Source: Siminovitchia acidinfaciens (GTDB lineage: Bacteria; Bacillota; Bacilli; Bacillales; Bacillaceae_C). From it: a stretch of DNA of 64,000 nt. The position numbers and the translations under genes were made by a program. Under the pieces are notes generated by a model. That model was not told the DNA's origin. It ran no database searches and saw only the letters and a list, made by a program, of their open reading frames with translations. The stretch spans positions 146,271 through 210,270 of the forward strand of contig NZ_QYTV02000006.1 of assembly GCF_003605385.1 (NCBI RefSeq). The letters run 5' to 3'. How positions within the stretch are numbered: position 1 is the first letter of the stretch; each line of letters begins with the position of its first letter. This document shows positions 56,075 to 64,000 of the stretch, in pieces.

Positions 56075-56844
56075 TGAGAAGAGGATTGCTCTTCCTTTCC
56101 TTCCTTATCTTTTTTTTCTATCCCCTTGCGAATTCTCAAGTTGAAGCCGCAAATATACCAGATCCTGTCGGGGATATTTATGTACAAGACTTTGCCCATA
56201 TCCTGTCTGACAGCGAAAAAAATGAACTGATTGAACTTGGCCAATATCTGGAAGATCACACTCAGTCGCAGATAGCTGTTCTGACAGTCAACTCACTTGA
56301 AGACGAATCAGTAGAAGAATACGCCTTGCAGGCTTTTCGCCAGTACGGACTTGGCAGTAAAGAAAATGATAATGGTGTCCTTTTGCTGCTGGCACTTCAG
56401 GATCGCAAAATCAGAATAGAAGTCGGTTACGGACTTGAAGGTGCATTGCCGGATGGAAAAGTGGGGCGCATTCTTGACAGTTACGCGCTGCCTTATTTGG
56501 AACAGAATGAAATCAACCTTGCTTTAACCAATACTTATAAACAGCTATTCAATGAGGTTTCAAAAGAATATAATCTGGACAAACAAGCGGAGGCAGAGGG
56601 CATCGAATATAACAATGAAGAAAATATTTCACCTCTGACCATGCTTATTTTATTAATGATTTTTGCCGGCATCATTTTTCTGGATTTCCGTTTTCTTGGG
56701 GGAGCTTTCACCTTAACCATTTTGAGAATGCTTGCTGCTATCTTAAGCAGAGGCGGCGGTGGAGGTGGAGGTGGAGGATTTGGAGGTCCCCGTTCAGGCG
56801 GAGGAGGCTCATCAGGTGGTGGTGGTGCGAGTAGGGGTTGGTGA
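56074..56844 (+). CDS. TPM domain protein (YgcG family)
   Basis: A 256-residue protein with a signal peptide (about residues 1-26), an extracellular TPM domain (about 33-160), a membrane helix near 200-220 and a glycine-rich tail beginning RGGGGGGGG. TPM domains have been tied to photosystem repair and phosphatase-like folds; activity in Bacilli is unknown. Start ATG overlaps the lemA stop (TAATG). Confidence 0.86.
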   Translation: MRRGLLFLSFLIFFFYPLANSQVEAANIPDPVGDIYVQDFAHILSDSEKNELIELGQYLEDHTQSQIAVLTVNSLEDESVEEYALQAFRQYGLGSKENDNGVLLLLALQDRKIRIEVGYGLEGALPDGKVGRILDSYALPYLEQNEINLALTNTYKQLFNEVSKEYNLDKQAEAEGIEYNNEENISPLTMLILLMIFAGIIFLDFRFLGGAFTLTILRMLAAILSRGGGGGGGGGFGGPRSGGGGSSGGGGASRGW

Positions 56845-56864
56845 TTAGAAAAGCGGAAGGCGGC

Positions 56865-57300
56865 TTCTTAGGGGCGACAAGCGCTGGCCGCCTTAAATCG
56901 CCACGTCCTGTGGTGCCGGCGGCACTAGGACCTCCTGTCCGTCGGAGGAAAAACCAGTGAAGGCGTCATTTGCCTTCATTGTTTTTTTCGAAGCGACCTC
57001 GAGCCCCTGCCGCCTGGAGCTGGACATCGCGGAAAAGCGGAGGCGCCTGGTCATCGACGTACAGACTGGAGCGGCTCCGACGAGATAAAGGAAACACGCG
57101 GAACGCAGTGGAGCGATGTTGACTTATCGTAGGAAAGCAGCTTCCTTGAGTATGCTTCCTGCGGCTTTGCGACAAGGTAACATAGCATCCTGAAAATGCT
57201 TTGCCTTGGAGCACCTTAGTCCGCGAAGTCTGCTAGCCCCTGCCGCCTAGAACTGGACAATACGAAAAGCGGTCAGCGTCCGCCTGGAGCGGAAAACAAC
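56865..57300. repeat. Cluster of intergenic repeats (57-bp-type part plus copy 2 of the longer element)
   Basis: At 56900-56945 the end of the 57-bp unit returns (GGCACTAGGACCTCCTG, then TCCGTCGGAG). From about 57000 to 57260 the longer element seen at 45745-46000 follows, with GCCTGGAGCTGGACA ends, TTTGCGACAAGG, GCATCCTG and ATGCTTTGCCT blocks. The stretch 56845-57344 has no gene and sits between convergent operons. Confidence 0.75.
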
Positions 57301-57344
57301 GAGGGCTCTTAAGTGGCCACAATATTTAATTCATTAATATAAAA

Positions 57345-57364
57345 AGCCCGCCATTTGGCGGGCT
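57345..57364 (-). terminator. Terminator of the VWA gene
   Basis: AGCCCGCC and GGCGGGCT form a perfect stem over the stop codon; T5 follows on the minus strand. Confidence 0.88.
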
Positions 57365-59288
57365 ATCCATTTATAGACTGATTCAATAACTTTTTCAACA
57401 ATGGAAATAGCACTTCCGGAAGCTCATCTACATACGGAGCAACAATACTACGATTTCCGTAAATATTTTCGAAAACCCTTTTCTGTTCCGGCTCCAGCCC
57501 CGAATTGGATAGAAAAATATTAAATACCTCTATCCCCATTTTCCGTACCTCCATGACAGCTTCATGCGTATCAACTATTCCATTATCATAATCAAATGCT
57601 GCCGGCTCTCCGTCTGAAAAAACGATAAGAAACTTCTGTTTCTCGCTTCGTTTAAGGAGTCGTTCAGCCATAATTCTAATTGCATACCCGTCCCGATTAT
57701 CCTCCATAGCTTCCAGCTGCATAATTTCCGGACCCGAACGATGTAACAAAGATTTGGAAAATGGAATGGCCTGAAAGAAGTAATTGGGTTGATCATGAGT
57801 AACCGCTTCGTTCGCATCCTCCCAAAATCCGATAATTTCATGCGGAACACTAACAGCTTTCAATGCTTCATGAAATAATACAATGCCCCGTTTGGTCTCA
57901 TCCATCTTGTCAAACATCGATGCCGAACAGTCAACTAGAAGACTAAATGCTGCATTTATTTCCTTGCCTGGTTCAAATTTCTTATAAAACAGTTTGGGGT
58001 GCTCATCTATAAAATAGGATAAAAGATTATTACCAAGACGTCCCATTTGTAATTGTGTTCGGTGATCGGTCTCTTTCTTTTCCATCATTCGTTTGATGAT
58101 ATTTTTTAGCTTTTTATGGTAAAACTTCACTTCATTTTCAAGTTTCGAATAACTAGACAGTGCTGCTTGGTATGGCCGGTTCGCCTCCAAGAAAATCGCT
58201 CGTGCATTTTTATTGGCACTGCCATATTTGTTTTTTCCTTGGCCAAACTTGGAATCTGCCTGTCCGGACATTTCAAGCCTCGAATAATCCCTATTCTCCG
58301 TTTGTTTGCTCCGCCCTTGAATAAGTGCAAGAGCCTGGTCGCCTTCCTCCCCTTCTCTCTCGCTGCCGCCGCTAATATCGGTTCTAGTCCCCTGCTCCAA
58401 TTCAAATTGCATAAAGCTTTTTCCTGGGCTTTCTGTTTCCCGATGCCATGTGTTCATTTTATCGCTGTGAACTTCTTCATTTCCACCGGCTTTTTCCTCA
58501 GCTGTATCATTGTTTTGGAGAGGATCTTTTCTCACAAGGTCTGAAAAGGTATCATCGGCAGACATATTTTGCTCGGGATTTGGAAGATGAAAATATTCAT
58601 TGATCATATCTGACGACAGCACGGAGGCCGTGATTTCAATAACATTAGTACAAACATCAATGCAGTCCCTGGTTGATTTAGTTTCAAATAAAAGCTCCAA
58701 CTGGCCGCGAATGATTGGTATGGCCCTATCAATTTCCTCATTAAAGGAAGGAATTGAAAAAAACGGGTTTCCGGAGTTCAATATTAGATAAATCAAGTTG
58801 AAAAGGGCATCTGGGTATAAATTTTTTTCTAAGTTGACCACTAGTTGTGACGAAAAATATTCGTTATATATTTTACGGCGAATATTAAAGTCACTTACTG
58901 TTCCCGGACGCTCTTTTTTGCACAGTTCTTCGATTCTTAAATCTTCTGCAAGCATGAGGAGCTGCGCGGAAAAATTAGACAATCCAGATGATTGGACCTT
59001 CCTAATAAATGTATCAATCACCTGAAAGTCTGTGAATTTCTTATTCCCCAAAGCACGCAAATAAATGTCACTTTTCATACCAGCCTTTTTGTCCTGTTCC
59101 GGTCGGTGGTTCCAGAAATGACTGACGTACACTTTGTGATTATTCATACTTAAATAAGAATGTACACGAATAGCAGCCTCAAACAACGGGGAGCTTGCCA
59201 GGGTTTTGGCTAAATCTGTCAACTCCAGCAAAAGAAAAGTGTCAGCTTTCTCATCATTAAAATCGATAAAGCGATACATCAAGAACAC
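57363..59288 (-). CDS. VWA-domain protein (NorD/CobT-like)
   Basis: A 641-residue protein with a C-terminal von Willebrand A domain whose metal site VDCSASM (near residue 456) and later FSDGEP are intact. The long N-terminal region is helical and acidic in the middle. With the MoxR ATPase that precedes it by two bases it forms a typical chaperone pair that remodels or inserts metal in a target enzyme. The target is not encoded here. Often annotated nitric-oxide-reductase activation protein, but no reductase genes are near. Confidence 0.83.
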   Translation of the reverse strand: MFLMYRFIDFNDEKADTFLLLELTDLAKTLASSPLFEAAIRVHSYLSMNNHKVYVSHFWNHRPEQDKKAGMKSDIYLRALGNKKFTDFQVIDTFIRKVQSSGLSNFSAQLLMLAEDLRIEELCKKERPGTVSDFNIRRKIYNEYFSSQLVVNLEKNLYPDALFNLIYLILNSGNPFFSIPSFNEEIDRAIPIIRGQLELLFETKSTRDCIDVCTNVIEITASVLSSDMINEYFHLPNPEQNMSADDTFSDLVRKDPLQNNDTAEEKAGGNEEVHSDKMNTWHRETESPGKSFMQFELEQGTRTDISGGSEREGEEGDQALALIQGRSKQTENRDYSRLEMSGQADSKFGQGKNKYGSANKNARAIFLEANRPYQAALSSYSKLENEVKFYHKKLKNIIKRMMEKKETDHRTQLQMGRLGNNLLSYFIDEHPKLFYKKFEPGKEINAAFSLLVDCSASMFDKMDETKRGIVLFHEALKAVSVPHEIIGFWEDANEAVTHDQPNYFFQAIPFSKSLLHRSGPEIMQLEAMEDNRDGYAIRIMAERLLKRSEKQKFLIVFSDGEPAAFDYDNGIVDTHEAVMEVRKMGIEVFNIFLSNSGLEPEQKRVFENIYGNRSIVAPYVDELPEVLFPLLKKLLNQSING

Positions 59289-59290
59289 CT

Positions 59291-60166
59291 CTAATTAAAT
59301 AGCGTTGAGGCAATATTCAATACTGCCGCCTTCTCCCGCTCTTCCTCCAATTTATCAGAAATTCCCCTGCGTACGGCCCTGATTGGGTCCATATAGACTG
59401 CAAGATCACAAGTGTCAATCAAAGCCCGGATTGACGCCGCTTCTTCCGGAATAATCCCGCTCTTGACCTGAACTAGCAAGTCAGACGACAGCTGAACAAA
59501 CCGGTCAATCATGCTCTCATTTTCCAACTTGCTCTCCTGGGTGATTACCTCTCTTAATTTATCCCCTTGGACATACGGGATTTCTATGACGACGAATCTA
59601 TTTTTCAATGCTTCATTCAGCGGAACAGTCCCAATGTAGCCTTCATTGATTGCCGCAATCACTCCGAAGGTTTCTTTCGCACGAACAACATCGGCTGTCA
59701 ATGGATTTGTCAGCATTCTTCTATAGTCAAGAATACTGTTTAAAATAGGCAGCGTTTCGGGCTTGGCCATATTAATTTCATCAATATACAAGAGATGACC
59801 TTTTTCCATCGCTTGAATGACAGGACCTGGAATAAATTCAATACTGCTTGCCCCTTCTTGTTGTGTGATCGTTTTGAAGCCAAGAAGCGCCTCCGTATCT
59901 GTATCAACGGAACAATTCACGCTGTGCATTGGCTGGCCGAACAAATTTGATAGAGTTTCTGCCATCCTGGTTTTTCCTGATCCGGTCGGCCCTTTCAACA
60001 AAATGTTTTTTCCGAGCGAAAGAGCAATGACAGCATCAAGTAAAATTGTCTTATCATCTGCGATAAACCCTTGTTCGCCAACCAATTCCTCTGTGTAATA
60101 AGAGAATGCCCTCTTCCTCTTTTCTATCATGTTTTGAATTTCTTCGGGCAGCTCCATGTTTTTCAA
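59291..60166 (-). CDS. MoxR-family AAA+ ATPase
   Basis: A 291-residue AAA+ protein: Walker A GPTGSGKTR near residue 57, Walker B LLYIDEIN near 128, and an arginine-finger region ALKNRFV. It works with the VWA protein encoded two bases downstream. TTG 60166 lies 9 bases after AAAGGA; an upstream TTG overlaps the site and ATG 60157 is also possible. Family: NorQ/CbbQ-like. Confidence 0.86.
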   Translation of the reverse strand: MKNMELPEEIQNMIEKRKRAFSYYTEELVGEQGFIADDKTILLDAVIALSLGKNILLKGPTGSGKTRMAETLSNLFGQPMHSVNCSVDTDTEALLGFKTITQQEGASSIEFIPGPVIQAMEKGHLLYIDEINMAKPETLPILNSILDYRRMLTNPLTADVVRAKETFGVIAAINEGYIGTVPLNEALKNRFVVIEIPYVQGDKLREVITQESKLENESMIDRFVQLSSDLLVQVKSGIIPEEAASIRALIDTCDLAVYMDPIRAVRRGISDKLEEEREKAAVLNIASTLFN

Positions 60167-60237
60167 GATGAACAATCCTTTCTATTTCTGCAATTCGTGA
60201 TTCATTACTATTTTAACAAATCACCGCCAAAGAAAAA

Positions 60238-60260
60238 AAGCGTGCTGTTTCAGCATGCTT
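60238..60260 (-). terminator. Terminator of rok
   Basis: AAGCGTGCTG pairs with CAGCATGCTT (one G-T) with a three-base loop; seven T residues follow on the minus strand. It overlaps the stop codon. Confidence 0.88.
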
Positions 60261-60801
60261 ATTGTTCACTGCCCATTGCTTGGTTATTTTCATCTGTGCC
60301 GAGAATGATTGTTTCCGAGGCTAGTCGATCTTCATCATACGTATATAAACCCCGGCCAATTTTAATAATTTTCGAGTCGGCTTTAGAAATTGTGTTCATA
60401 AAAGTTGTCATGTTTGCTATTTGGAAGCCTGTCTGCTCTTCAATGGCCCTTTTTAAATCAATTCCCCTGATCGGAGTCGGCTGTTCCTTCAATATCCTGA
60501 TAGCGGTATCGCGCATTTTGGTAGTTTTACTTCTTCTGGATGGTCTTGCCCTTCTAGATTTGGATGACTCCAAGTTTTCTTGTTCATTGCTATCATCCGG
60601 AGCTTCCAAGTAAGCATTAAAAGATTCTAAAAAATGTAATTGCTCTACCTGTTCAGCCTTATTGGAATTTTCCTCTTTGTCCAGCTCACGTAATCGTTTA
60701 AAAATGAAAGCCCTTTCTTTTTGGATTTCCCTAATAAGTCTTTCCTCGGCATCTTTCATTTGTTCTAATCTAAGCTGTAAAGCGGCCCTTTCATCAAACA
60801 T
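60259..60801 (-). CDS. rok: Rok-like nucleoid-associated repressor
   Basis: A 180-residue protein that begins MFDERAALQLRLEQ, a coiled-coil (about 1-45) used for self-association in Rok, then a basic linker (SRRARPSRRS near 82-93) and a C-terminal winged helix with NMTTFMN. Rok of B. subtilis silences A+T-rich foreign DNA and represses comK. Length is near the reference of 191. ATG 60801. The MoxR/VWA operon downstream is separate. Confidence 0.85.
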   Translation of the reverse strand: MFDERAALQLRLEQMKDAEERLIREIQKERAFIFKRLRELDKEENSNKAEQVEQLHFLESFNAYLEAPDDSNEQENLESSKSRRARPSRRSKTTKMRDTAIRILKEQPTPIRGIDLKRAIEEQTGFQIANMTTFMNTISKADSKIIKIGRGLYTYDEDRLASETIILGTDENNQAMGSEQ

Positions 60802-60985
60802 AACAACGCCTCCTTCTTTACTTTATACAGCTAATTTCATTATAGAATGTTTAAAAGAAAATTGTAAGAAATAATTGACAATTATTAAAAAATGCTTGTC
60901 CTTTCTCAAAGCTTGTCAAATTATGAAGACAACTTGTTCATCCGTTTTATTTGTAAATTTAATATATTCATAGTAGACTAATAGT

Positions 60986-60999
60986 TGGAAGCGGTTACC
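60986..60999. promoter_or_regulatory. cre-like site upstream of the aldehyde dehydrogenase gene
   Basis: TGGAAGCGGTTACC matches the CcpA-binding consensus TGWAANCGNTNWCA except at two positions. It lies about 50 bases before the start codon, so carbon catabolite control is possible. Binding is inferred. Confidence 0.4.
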
Positions 61000-61048
61000 T
61001 ACTTCTTCTACCGGTTTCCTTGGAAAAAAATTTTTAAGGAGGAGTTCA

Positions 61049-62533
61049 ATGAGTCAAGTAACAATGGCTGTAAATGAGAAAGTGGAAAAGTTTTTACAAG
61101 GGACGAAAAACCTTTATATTAACGGGGAGTTTGTTAAAAGTGCAGATGGTAAAACGTTTGACACGCCAAACCCTGCCACTGGAGAAACGCTCGCCACAAT
61201 ATATGAAGCGGGTGCAGAGGATATAGACCGTGCGGTCAAGGCTGCGAGAAAAGCATTCGACGAAGGCAAATGGTCCAAGATGAGTGCAGCGGCTAGAGGC
61301 CGTTTAATGTATAAGCTTGCAGACCTCATTGAAGAGAACAAAGAGGAACTCGCACAGTTGGAGACTCTTGATAACGGAAAACCCATTCGTGAAACCTTGA
61401 ATGCGGATTTGCCGCTTTCCATCGAACATATGCGTTATTATGCCGGGTGGACGACCAAAATTACTGGACAGACAATCCCAGTGGCAGGGCCATTCTTCAA
61501 CTATACCCGACATGAAGCTGTTGGTGTAGTCGGCCAAATCATCCCTTGGAATTTCCCACTATTAATGGCGATGTGGAAACTAGGGGCTGCTTTAGCTACA
61601 GGTTGTACGATTGTATTGAAACCCGCGGAACAAACGCCGCTTTCCGCATTATACTTAGCTGAACTCATTGAAGAAGCAGGATTCCCGCCAGGGGTAGTAA
61701 ATATTGTTCCGGGCTTTGGTGAGCCTGCCGGGTCAACACTTGTAAACCATCCGGATGTGAACAAAATAGCATTTACAGGCTCCACAGAAGTTGGAAAGAA
61801 AATTATGGAGCAATGCGCCAAGTCTGTTAAGCGTGTCACACTGGAGCTTGGAGGAAAATCTCCAAATATCATTCTCCCTGATGCAGACTTGACAAAGGCG
61901 ATTCCAGGAGCGTTAAACGGCGTTATGTTCAACCAAGGCCAAGTATGCTCGGCTGGTTCTCGTGTATTCATTCAAAAGAAAAATTTTGATAATGTTGTAG
62001 CCGATATGGCTTCCCATGCTAAAAGCATTAAACAAGGCGCCGGGTTGAATCAGGACACTGAAATGGGTCCTCTGGTTTCGGCCGAACAGCAAAACAGGGT
62101 ATTGAGTTACATCGAAAAGGGGCTCAGCGAAGGGGCAGAACTCCTTGCAGGTGGAGCGAAGGCCCAAGACCAAGGTTATTTCGTAGAGCCTACAATCTTT
62201 GCAGATGTAAACGACGACATGACAATTGCCAAGGAAGAGATTTTCGGGCCGGTTATTTCTGCATTGCCGTTTGAAGACCTTGACGAGTTGATTGAACGTG
62301 CAAATAACTCCGATTACGGCTTGGCAGCAGGGCTGTGGACACGTGATGTTGCCAATGCACATTATGTGGCAAACCGTCTCCGTGCAGGAACCGTTTGGGT
62401 CAACTGCTACAACGCCTTTGACGCCGCATCTCCGTTTGGCGGGTTCAAGCAATCAGGGCTTGGCAGGGAAATGGGATCATATGCGTTAAATAACTATACG
62501 GAAGTCAAGAGTGTGTGGATTTCGATGAAATAA
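61049..62533 (+). CDS. NAD(P)-dependent aldehyde dehydrogenase (DhaS-like)
   Basis: A 494-residue ALDH with the catalytic cysteine in NQGQVCSAG (near residue 302), glutamate in LELGGKSP (near 268) and coenzyme motif FTGSTEVG. Similar to DhaS and other broad ALDHs that oxidise aldehydes to acids. ATG 61049 follows AAGGAGG by 7 bases. Single gene with its own terminator. It may serve the same solvent-degrading life style as the acetone operon (for example alcohol or aldehyde products), but nothing links them directly. Confidence 0.92.
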   Translation: MSQVTMAVNEKVEKFLQGTKNLYINGEFVKSADGKTFDTPNPATGETLATIYEAGAEDIDRAVKAARKAFDEGKWSKMSAAARGRLMYKLADLIEENKEELAQLETLDNGKPIRETLNADLPLSIEHMRYYAGWTTKITGQTIPVAGPFFNYTRHEAVGVVGQIIPWNFPLLMAMWKLGAALATGCTIVLKPAEQTPLSALYLAELIEEAGFPPGVVNIVPGFGEPAGSTLVNHPDVNKIAFTGSTEVGKKIMEQCAKSVKRVTLELGGKSPNIILPDADLTKAIPGALNGVMFNQGQVCSAGSRVFIQKKNFDNVVADMASHAKSIKQGAGLNQDTEMGPLVSAEQQNRVLSYIEKGLSEGAELLAGGAKAQDQGYFVEPTIFADVNDDMTIAKEEIFGPVISALPFEDLDELIERANNSDYGLAAGLWTRDVANAHYVANRLRAGTVWVNCYNAFDAASPFGGFKQSGLGREMGSYALNNYTEVKSVWISMK

Positions 62534-62542
62534 AACCATATA

Positions 62543-62565
62543 TGGGGTTCCTTTTGGGAACTCCA
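62543..62565 (+). terminator. Terminator of the aldehyde dehydrogenase gene
   Basis: TGGGGTTCC pairs with GGAACTCCA (one G-T) around a short loop, followed by T7. Confidence 0.88.
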
Positions 62566-62706
62566 TTTTTTTGTATACTAAATTAATCGAAAAATGTCAT
62601 ATTTTAAGAGATAAAATTCAATAAAACGCTTTCAATAATATACAAAAACAGGTACAATGGGTATGAAAAGAGATTTATTCAATTTCACGAGGAGGTTTTT
62701 GCAAAC

Positions 62707-62829
62707 ATGAAAATTATGACCAATGAACAGTTAGTTGCAGCCTACCGAGACGCGAAAAAGAATGATCATGGTGCCGATTGGATACGTTTATTAAAAATGG
62801 AGATACGAAAACGAGGCTTGAATCCATAA
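62707..62829 (+). CDS. sda: Sda-like checkpoint inhibitor of sporulation
   Basis: A 40-residue protein, MKIMTNEQLVAAYRDAKK followed by DWIRLLKMEIRKRGLNP. The two-helix pattern, with LxxxY in helix 1 and FI/WIxLLxxEI-RRGL in helix 2, is that of Sda, which blocks autophosphorylation of KinA and holds back sporulation when replication is disturbed. AGGAGG lies 11 bases upstream. A SigA-like promoter (TTTCAA-17-TACAAT) ends near 62655. No convincing DnaA box was seen. Confidence 0.85.
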   Translation: MKIMTNEQLVAAYRDAKKNDHGADWIRLLKMEIRKRGLNP

Positions 62830-62858
62830 AACCGGAAAGAACATTTGTATAAAATCAC

Positions 62859-62877
62859 GCGTGCCGTAATGGCACGC
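62859..62877 (+). terminator. Terminator of sda
   Basis: GCGTGCC pairs perfectly with GGCACGC around a five-base loop, with T6 after it. Confidence 0.9.
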
Positions 62878-62943
62878 TTTTTTAGTAGTTTTTAGATTGT
62901 AGCTATATAGCTGGAAACTGCCGATTCCTTTTGATCTTACAAA

Positions 62944-63750
62944 TTACTCTTTAATTCGCGGTTTTGCAGGATTACAAGAAGGAGCGCTTTCCTTTGTGGA
63001 CTCAGCCAATTTATACAAATAATAGCATTCCTCTCTATACATATGATCAGCCATCAAGGCGGGAAAAGTCCCGAGCGTTTTGGCTGATATTTCGAGTTCA
63101 AGCAATTCATTTAAAAACATCTGAAAAGCTTCAATCTCAAGCCTGGCATCTTTATTTAACCGCTCCATCGCCGGAAATTCATACAATTTTGTACGCAAAT
63201 ACCCTGCAAACTCAATAGCCTTTAAATAGAAATCCTCAAAATGCTCTGTAAATAATCGGCTTTTTTCTATCAGCCTCTTTTCAACTGCATCCATATTGTC
63301 AGTAATGGCTCCTGAATGTCCATAAGCATCCTGCAGCCATAGCAAATGGTGATGCAGTTCGTGGACAACAGGCACCGATTCCCCTTTTTTAAAATAGGCG
63401 ATTATCCTTTCATATTCCTCCAATTCATTGATCATATGGTTAAGAAATGTAGACGACAAATGAATCTTTATCTGCTTGACCAAACTCCTCTCCAACAAAG
63501 AAAGCTTGAAATTCTTAAATTGAATAACATGTTTTGCTACTCTTTCAGTCAAAGACAACATACCTTTTACACCATTCAGCCTTCTTGCCTCAAGGAGCAG
63601 TCCATCGAAAATCCTCTTAAATTCCTTTGCTTGATCAATATCCCGATTCTCTACAGGGCTTAATGACTCCAAAATGAATCTTGAATGATCGCCAAGCACT
63701 TGAAGCCAAAATTCATGCTCAAACTTAAGTTCTCTCAGAGTCAATGTCAA
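62944..63750 (-). CDS. DUF2935 protein (duplicated ferritin-like helical domain)
   Basis: A 268-residue helical protein with two similar halves (about 5-125 and 130-250). Each half carries E..H and H...E positions such as EHEFWLQVLGDH and ELHHHLLWLQD that suggest a metal site. DUF2935 proteins are common in Bacilli; function unknown. TTG 63750 follows AAGGGGG by 6-8 bases. Confidence 0.8.
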   Translation of the reverse strand: MTLTLRELKFEHEFWLQVLGDHSRFILESLSPVENRDIDQAKEFKRIFDGLLLEARRLNGVKGMLSLTERVAKHVIQFKNFKLSLLERSLVKQIKIHLSSTFLNHMINELEEYERIIAYFKKGESVPVVHELHHHLLWLQDAYGHSGAITDNMDAVEKRLIEKSRLFTEHFEDFYLKAIEFAGYLRTKLYEFPAMERLNKDARLEIEAFQMFLNELLELEISAKTLGTFPALMADHMYREECYYLYKLAESTKESAPSCNPAKPRIKE

Positions 63751-63933
63751 AATTATTCCCCCTTTTCACTTCCTCTCTATTAGGCTATTCAAAATACACT
63801 TTGAATAGCTTAAGGAAATATTAAGAAGGCATTCCCAACTATAGATGAAAGAGCATCCAGAAATGCTGATGCGTCAGGACTTTCCTCACTCCCTTGTCTC
63901 AACCGGTGTATGACAAAAGCAGGTGGAACTCAT

Positions 63934-64000
63934 TGAACTGCACCCTAATTGTTAGACACCATCTAACAATTGGAGGTGTGGTTTTTTTATGGCCAAATAT
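63934..64000 (+). mobile_element. Left end of an IS3-family (IS150-group) element
   Basis: TGAACTGCACCC is the usual terminal inverted repeat start of the IS150 group. A palindromic CTAATTGTTAGA/TCTAACAATTGG leader follows, then GGAGGTG and ATG at 63989 opening MAKY, the start of many OrfA transposase subunits. The element continues past the window, so length, group and integrity are unknown. Confidence 0.8.

Noticed and set aside
63845-63913. 22-codon frame just before the IS3 end
   Set aside because: Starts at ATG 63845 with only a weak AAGAAGG upstream, stops before the insertion and matches nothing known.

Overview
The window looks like chromosomal DNA of an endospore-forming, moderately A+T-rich member of the Bacillaceae. 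The evidence is the gene set (cwlJ, sda, rok, ydjO, ykuS, yhfW and ykoGH-like genes, cydABS, a proline T-box), the strong Shine-Dalgarno sites with many TTG starts, and Gram-positive style terminators and lipoproteins. Genus cannot be fixed from the sequence alone. Most genes lie on the minus strand.

Layout. 1-481: 5' end of proB with its T-box leader. 683-9138: acetone catabolism, with a sigma-54 activator on the plus strand facing a minus-strand operon (acetone carboxylase beta, alpha, gamma, then two CoA-transferase subunits) driven by a consensus -24/-12 promoter. 9314-13227: MOSC protein and a sulfide-detoxification operon (SQR-like, DUF1641, MBL-rhodanese fusion). 13386-13556: 57-bp tandem repeats. 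14732-17333: cytochrome bd oxidase with the small subunit CydS and a second 31-aa membrane microprotein. 18099-18956: a yybP-ykoY (Mn2+) type riboswitch ahead of a kinase-like gene. 20835-25492: sulfur and methionine genes (metA, a sulfonate-type ABC transporter, cysK). 25632-31971: two solute:sodium symporter/DUF485 cassettes around a LytS/LytTR two-component system. 34834-37592: ECF sigma/anti-sigma genes with a secreted-repeat lipoprotein and a binding protein. 37682-41123: two-component system with two PepSY proteins. 42992-44493: DUF421-DUF1657 fusion and two DUF1657 genes. 46091-48835: trhO and two decayed genes. 52504-55308: molybdenum cofactor genes moaA-moeA-mobB. 57363-60801: MoxR/VWA pair and rok. 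61049-62829: aldehyde dehydrogenase and sda. The right edge (63934-64000) is the start of an IS3-family element.

How the parts may work together. Acetone is carboxylated to acetoacetate and passed to the CoA transferase to give acetoacetyl-CoA; the convergent activator and sigma-54 promoter would make this inducible. The LytS/LytTR system probably senses a small carboxylate and controls one or both symporters. The ECF cluster seems to carry its own ECF-type promoter.

The most unusual items are the Mn riboswitch placed before a kinase-like gene with two tandem terminators, the two microproteins flanking cydAB, the DUF1657/DUF421 group without its usual SpoVA partners, an unexplained structured-looking stretch at 34220-34475, and a family of intergenic repeats found at four sites. 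No CRISPR array, tRNA or rRNA was seen. All homology statements come from pattern recognition without database searches.
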